Shown here in pieces: positions 6,769-10,725 of a stretch of 10,725 nt of DNA; the stretch's first letter is position 1, and every line of letters starts with the position of its first letter. The position numbers were made by a program, and so were the translations under genes. Under the pieces are notes generated by a model. The model made no database searches, was not told the origin of the DNA, and saw only the letters and a program-made list of their open reading frames with translations. This DNA comes from Methanobacteriota archaeon (GTDB lineage: Archaea; Thermoplasmatota; Poseidoniia; Poseidoniales; SP79): assembly GCA_002715545.1 (NCBI GenBank), contig PAZI01000027.1, positions 95,231-105,955 of the forward strand, in the 5' to 3' direction.

Positions 6769-9700
6769 TTATCCACCCGCTGCTAGTTTCATAGTTTTCT
6801 TGCCCATTGTTGGTTTATCCGTTAACGTATCACTTAACTTTTCAGCATCCATGGTCACGTTAACATTTACTGTAAAATTAAGTTTTTCATTATCAATCGT
6901 AAATGTAGAGCTATCCATGCCCATTGCGTCTGCAAATGTCTGGAGCTTAATGTCTAAATCCATCGGAGCCTGTGTTAGCGTTGAAAGAGCAGCATAAGTT
7001 GCGTTATAAGACTCGACAAGGCCCTGCGCTGCCTTTACGACGGTGCCAGAAGAACCAAAATAATCATTGTCAAATCCCTTAGCTATTGATTCTAAACCAG
7101 ACATTGCGTCTTTAAGCGTATCAAATGGGGCGGAAATACTAGAAATCGAAGTTAATTTCTTGTTCCCGTCAGTGATCAACGTCGCCATTTGGTCAAATGC
7201 ATTTAAGATTTGATCTTTCACAGAGGTACCACCGCCAAGGAACCCTGTTTTTTCGGTTAGATCTGGGAATTCTATTTCAGACATCTTTTGCATAGCATTA
7301 CCCAGATTAGGTAATACATCACCCGCGATAGTTTCAAGAACCTTAATCTGATTTTTCATATCTTCAGGCTTAATTGTATTTAGTTTGACGAGCTGATTTG
7401 CTAATTCTATCATTGCGGTTATCATTTTATTGATAGCCCCGCCCGGACCAACCAACTTAGCGACCAGATCGAACATCTTTTCAACTTCTTTCATCGCGCC
7501 CTTAGTAGATGTTAGCCACCCGTCCTGCTTTCCAACCATCTTTTGGAATTCGCCTACAGCCGCCATCACATCTTTTACAGAGCTCATAATCTTGCCAAGA
7601 ACATCTGCCTGCGCGGAAACTTTCTTTGGATCTTTGCCCTTCATAGCTTTTGTCATTACTTCAACTAAAGCTGTAATTAGCGGTGGCATTTTCTCTATAA
7701 GTTTATCGAAAAATACGGTCATACCTTCCATAGCAGTACCAGTCTTGTGAGTTACCGTACCGGCAGATAATAGCTTCATTGTTGTAGCGTACGAAGCATC
7801 CTCTGATATTAATTTCAATGTAGGCGCCATAGCTGCGGCAACGTCTGCAATCGCCTTAATCATGCTTGCAACGACTTTACCCTTTTCTAAATCTGACTTG
7901 CTCATACCTTGCGCAAGCTTGACAAACCCCTTCACACACTCTTGCAGTTTATCTAAGATTGAAGTAATAAATGTACCCATTTCAGAAACTAACGCCTTTG
8001 GAGAACCGCCAGACAACATAGTTGCAATAGAGCTAAATACACCTTGCTCTGGAACAAGCGATTTAAGCGCAGACATCGCCATTATTAAATCTTTTACAAT
8101 CCCTACAACAGCTGCTGTCTTCTTGGGGTCTGGGATTTTTATCTTGTCAATACTCTTTACCATCTCGAATAACTTAGGTCCGGACTCGATAAAGAAGGCA
8201 GCGCCGCTGTCTATTGAAGGACCACCAAAGCCCAATAACGCCGTAAGTCCCATCTTACCAGCTATTTTTAGCATTTCGGCGGTCATATTTATTACGTCCT
8301 GGACAATATCCAGTTTCTTCTCAAAACCTTTTTTCATTTTGAATTTTCTATCTACAGTAGCTATAGCCCCAGCGAATAATAGCATACCACCAGTAAAAAG
8401 AGCGGCAGAGGCGGTAAGACCCGCTATTATTAATGGATAAGCCAAACCAGCTAATACACCAACAGCTGCCATTCCCAATAATCCAACAGTGGCCAGCATT
8501 GCTAGCCCAACTACCTTGAGCTTACTTGGAAATTTATCGAAGCCAGATATCTTATTAATCGCAGCCATAACAATCGCAATACCACCTGCAAATGCGAGCA
8601 TACCTCCAGTAAATAATGCGGCAGCAGCGACGATGCCGGCTCCAGCCAAAAGAAGAGCAGGGCCCATCATACCAATTGCTGCCCCGCCGGCTATCATCAA
8701 TCCAGTTGCAGCCATTGCAAGTACTATAGTGCCTAGTTGTTTTAAAAATCTACCTAAGTCTACTTTGGCTAATATCTTACTAACGACCCAAATACCACCG
8801 GCAAAAGCAACCATACCAACGTTGAACAATAGTGCCGCCGCTAGCGTACCAAGTAAAGCCAGGCCAGCTGTTGTACCGCCATCAGCCACAAGCAAAGCAG
8901 CTGCGATTATTGCTAATCCAGTAATTGCCATACAAAGAACAATAACCCCAAGCTGCTTTAAGAATTGCATCATGGGAACTTTTGAAAGTATTTTATTAAC
9001 AACCCAGATGCCACCAGCGTAGGCAATCATACCAATCGAAAATACAGCAGCTGCAGCCAACAGGCCAATAATAGCTTGACCCATCTGGCTCTTCATTGCG
9101 TCAAGTATAAGAGCTGCAGTTATTAGGCCAGCGGTGGCGACCATGCTGGCTGCTACCATTACCAGAACCTTCGCCATAGTATTCCAGCTAACTTTCCTTA
9201 ATAGCTTACCAGCAGCCCAAAATGCCCCGGCGAACATAACGACACCCACAGAAAATACGGCAGCAAGTGCTATTAATGTTTGAGCAGCCTTACCAATCGT
9301 TCCCTTAGGCATCATCGCCAAAGACTGGAGCCAAGCCGCTAAGCCGCCGCTAGATGCAGCAGCAGCAGCCCCTGTTGAGCCAGCCTTCGAGGCAGCGGCG
9401 GCGGCGGCTTTAATTCCTAGAAATTTTGCTGCGAGCATTTTTGCTAAGCCGGCACCGGCTGCAAATACGAAGCCTTTCATTACAGCCCATATTAATAATG
9501 GAGCCATTACGTATTTAGCAACAAACATTGCAATTGGCTTCCAGTTCTTTGAAAGATAAGCACCAACTTTTTCAAACATAGATGTGAAAAGTGGAGCCAA
9601 CTTCTTCCATAACCAACCAGTTACAGCGCCAAAGAGTTTTGAAAATAGTAGCCCCATACGCTTAAGCGCGCCGCCTGTTTTACCTAGCGCTTTCTTTTTA

Positions 9701-10725
9701 TCGCTAAAGAAATTGGCAAACTTATCTGTAAACTCTTGTAGGATCTCATCAGGATTACCTGTCCCATCGATTAACCAAGCCTTGAGCTTACAGACAGTCT
9801 TCATTATGTCATCTAAAAAGATCTTAAGAGCACCAGGATCAAAAAGATCTTGCAAGCCCCCTAGCAATCCAGTTTCTGCCAATATATCGGCAAACACACC
9901 ACCGATTTTCTTACCAAAGTCATATACAACAAACAAAAATGAACGAATTGTTGACAGCAAAGCCCTAAAATCTTTTTGATAAGCCATACCCTTACCAAAA
10001 CCTTTGAAAAATGCATCAAAAATTCCAGTAAACTGTGGGCCGGTTTTGGTGATTTTTTCAATAGCTTCGGCAAGCTTAAGCATTACCTCTTTTTCTGACA
10101 TTTGCGCTTCTTCAGAATCGGCGGCAGCGTCAGCAAAGTCTTCATACGCAATACCCTGGTTTTCGGCTGCGAAAGCGTTCTTTAGTGCAGATTCAGTTAG
10201 ACCTGTTTGTTGTTGTAGAAGCTTCTTTTCTTGGCGAGTCATATTTTCTATAGACTTACCAGCAGCGAAGAAGGATTCTCTCAACATATCAATTCGCTCT
10301 GCTGGATTTTCAGCGTTCATCATCTTCATCGTATCAAGCTGGATACCAAATGCCTGATTCAATTGTGATACGCTATCTGCGGCTCCTTCAAAGTTGTCAA
10401 ACTTGTCAACCACACCCTTAAGATCTTTCATGGTCATGCCAAGTTTTCTAGCGTAAGCCGAAGCGGCCCCCATTTGAGTTGTGCTCACATTACCAAACGT
10501 AACAAAGTCACCCTTCATGTCAGCTATATCTCGAGCAATATCTTTAGAGCTAAGCCCAAACTTTTTAGCCATTTGTAATGACATGCTACCAACTTCAGTC
10601 ATCATTTCAGTTTGAGACTTACCAGATAGCTTGGCATCTTTCATAAGTTTGCCCATTTGCTCGCCAGAAAGACCCATACCCTTTTTAAACATTGCGGCTT
10701 TTTGAGCAACTTTACCAAACTCATC
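6769..10725 (-). CDS. Tail tape-measure protein, 5' end beyond the window
   Basis: Tape-measure proteins fill the tail tube during assembly and set tail length. At least 1318 residues are present. The frame stays open through 11 codons to the right edge (DEFGKVAQKAA before the Met at 10692), so that Met is internal and the start lies outside. Numbering from it: residues 1-190 are helical, Met/Lys/Asp-rich, with a pattern (LSGEQMGKL, MKGDFVTFG, LNQAFGIQLD, LLQQQTGLTESAL) typical of tape-measure N-terminal cores; 345-428 are hydrophobic and aromatic; 428-450 is an Ala/Ser/Gly linker; 470-798 carry five hydrophobic repeats; about 792-1180 carry looser amphipathic helical repeats; and the C-terminus has beta strands (LNFTVNVNVTM). 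Great length, alpha-helical repeats, hydrophobic middle and position before LysM and hub genes agree. Stop TAA at 6771-6769. Confidence 0.88.
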   Translation of the reverse strand, partial: DEFGKVAQKAAMFKKGMGLSGEQMGKLMKDAKLSGKSQTEMMTEVGSMSLQMAKKFGLSSKDIARDIADMKGDFVTFGNVSTTQMGAASAYARKLGMTMKDLKGVVDKFDNFEGAADSVSQLNQAFGIQLDTMKMMNAENPAERIDMLRESFFAAGKSIENMTRQEKKLLQQQTGLTESALKNAFAAENQGIAYEDFADAAADSEEAQMSEKEVMLKLAEAIEKITKTGPQFTGIFDAFFKGFGKGMAYQKDFRALLSTIRSFLFVVYDFGKKIGGVFADILAETGLLGGLQDLFDPGALKIFLDDIMKTVCKLKAWLIDGTGNPDEILQEFTDKFANFFSDKKKALGKTGGALKRMGLLFSKLFGAVTGWLWKKLAPLFTSMFEKVGAYLSKNWKPIAMFVAKYVMAPLLIWAVMKGFVFAAGAGLAKMLAAKFLGIKAAAAAASKAGSTGAAAAASSGGLAAWLQSLAMMPKGTIGKAAQTLIALAAVFSVGVVMFAGAFWAAGKLLRKVSWNTMAKVLVMVAASMVATAGLITAALILDAMKSQMGQAIIGLLAAAAVFSIGMIAYAGGIWVVNKILSKVPMMQFLKQLGVIVLCMAITGLAIIAAALLVADGGTTAGLALLGTLAAALLFNVGMVAFAGGIWVVSKILAKVDLGRFLKQLGTIVLAMAATGLMIAGGAAIGMMGPALLLAGAGIVAAAALFTGGMLAFAGGIAIVMAAINKISGFDKFPSKLKVVGLAMLATVGLLGMAAVGVLAGLAYPLIIAGLTASAALFTGGMLLFAGAIATVDRKFKMKKGFEKKLDIVQDVINMTAEMLKIAGKMGLTALLGFGGPSIDSGAAFFIESGPKLFEMVKSIDKIKIPDPKKTAAVVGIVKDLIMAMSALKSLVPEQGVFSSIATMLSGGSPKALVSEMGTFITSILDKLQECVKGFVKLAQGMSKSDLEKGKVVASMIKAIADVAAAMAPTLKLISEDASYATTMKLLSAGTVTHKTGTAMEGMTVFFDKLIEKMPPLITALVEVMTKAMKGKDPKKVSAQADVLGKIMSSVKDVMAAVGEFQKMVGKQDGWLTSTKGAMKEVEKMFDLVAKLVGPGGAINKMITAMIELANQLVKLNTIKPEDMKNQIKVLETIAGDVLPNLGNAMQKMSEIEFPDLTEKTGFLGGGTSVKDQILNAFDQMATLITDGNKKLTSISSISAPFDTLKDAMSGLESIAKGFDNDYFGSSGTVVKAAQGLVESYNATYAALSTLTQAPMDLDIKLQTFADAMGMDSSTFTIDNEKLNFTVNVNVTMDAEKLSDTLTDKPTMGKKTMKLAAGG
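8299..9285 (-). repeat. Five tandem 71-72-residue hydrophobic repeats inside the tape measure
   Basis: The core motif F-[ST/N]-x-G-[MV]-x-x-[FY]-A-G-[GA] recurs with its Phe at residues 480, 551, 623, 694 and 766 (counted from the Met at 10692), so the spacings are 71, 72, 71 and 72. Copies two and three are nearly identical after the core (GGIWVV-x-KIL-x-KV, then FLKQLG); copies one, four and five have drifted. Each unit looks like two or three hydrophobic Ala/Gly-rich helices plus a basic linker. The DNA copies are diverged, so this is an old protein-level duplication rather than a recent DNA repeat. Confidence 0.88.
9349..9411 (-). repeat. Low-complexity alanine-rich linker (GCN repeats) in the tape measure
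   Basis: Codes for two runs of alanine (KAAAAAASK, then GAAAAASS) separated by AGST. The first run uses mainly GCC and the second mainly GCT, so it is not one simple trinucleotide expansion. It separates the aromatic hydrophobic segment (345-428) from the repeat block beginning near 470 and probably acts as a helical or flexible linker. Confidence 0.6.

Noticed and set aside
7862..9022. Long plus-strand open frames (192 and 177 codons) with repeated PPA and IP motifs.
   Set aside because: They are antisense reflections of the Ala/Gly-rich tape-measure repeats; the periodicity belongs to the minus-strand protein.

Overview
The window is a block of tailed-bacteriophage (or prophage) tail and baseplate genes. 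Every gene I can support lies on the minus strand, so transcription runs from the right edge to the left. The base composition is moderately AT-rich, the genes are packed almost end to end, and I see no rRNA, tRNA, transposase, integrase or CRISPR array. A tape-measure protein, a LysM-type baseplate protein and a hub-type protein in that order point to a contractile-tailed phage (myovirus morphology). From remembered family patterns, not a search, the large tail proteins resemble those of distant T4-like phages from aquatic environments. The host cannot be told from this sequence.

Layout in transcription order (right to left): (1) 10725-6769, a tape-measure protein whose 5' end lies beyond the window, with five regular 71-72-residue hydrophobic repeats followed by looser helical repeats; (2) 6767-6594, a 57-residue charged protein of unknown role; (3) 6594-3358, a 1078-residue tail/baseplate protein with a polar N-terminal third, a hydrophobic middle and two C-terminal segments that look like tube or baseplate folds; (4) 3345-3058, a 95-residue LysM-type baseplate protein with a TTG start; (5) 3046-122, a 974-residue hub-like protein with a lysine-rich insertion; (6) 86-1, the beginning of a further small gene, preceded by a sigma70-like promoter and a short hairpin.

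Genes 1 to 5 behave as one translationally coupled operon. Junction gaps are 1 nt, a 1-nt overlap, 12 nt and 11 nt. At two junctions the Shine-Dalgarno sequence overlaps the stop codon of the gene before. The order tape measure, tube/LysM protein, hub parallels that of other contractile tails (for example xkdO-xkdP-xkdQ of PBSX). The likely joint role is to set tail length and to build the baseplate centre from which the tail tube is nucleated. I find no evidence of a separate undescribed system such as defence, a retroelement or a regulatory RNA. The most unusual parts are the repeat architecture of the tape measure, the hydrophobic core of the 1078-residue protein, the basic insertion in the hub and the promoter/hairpin at the left end.
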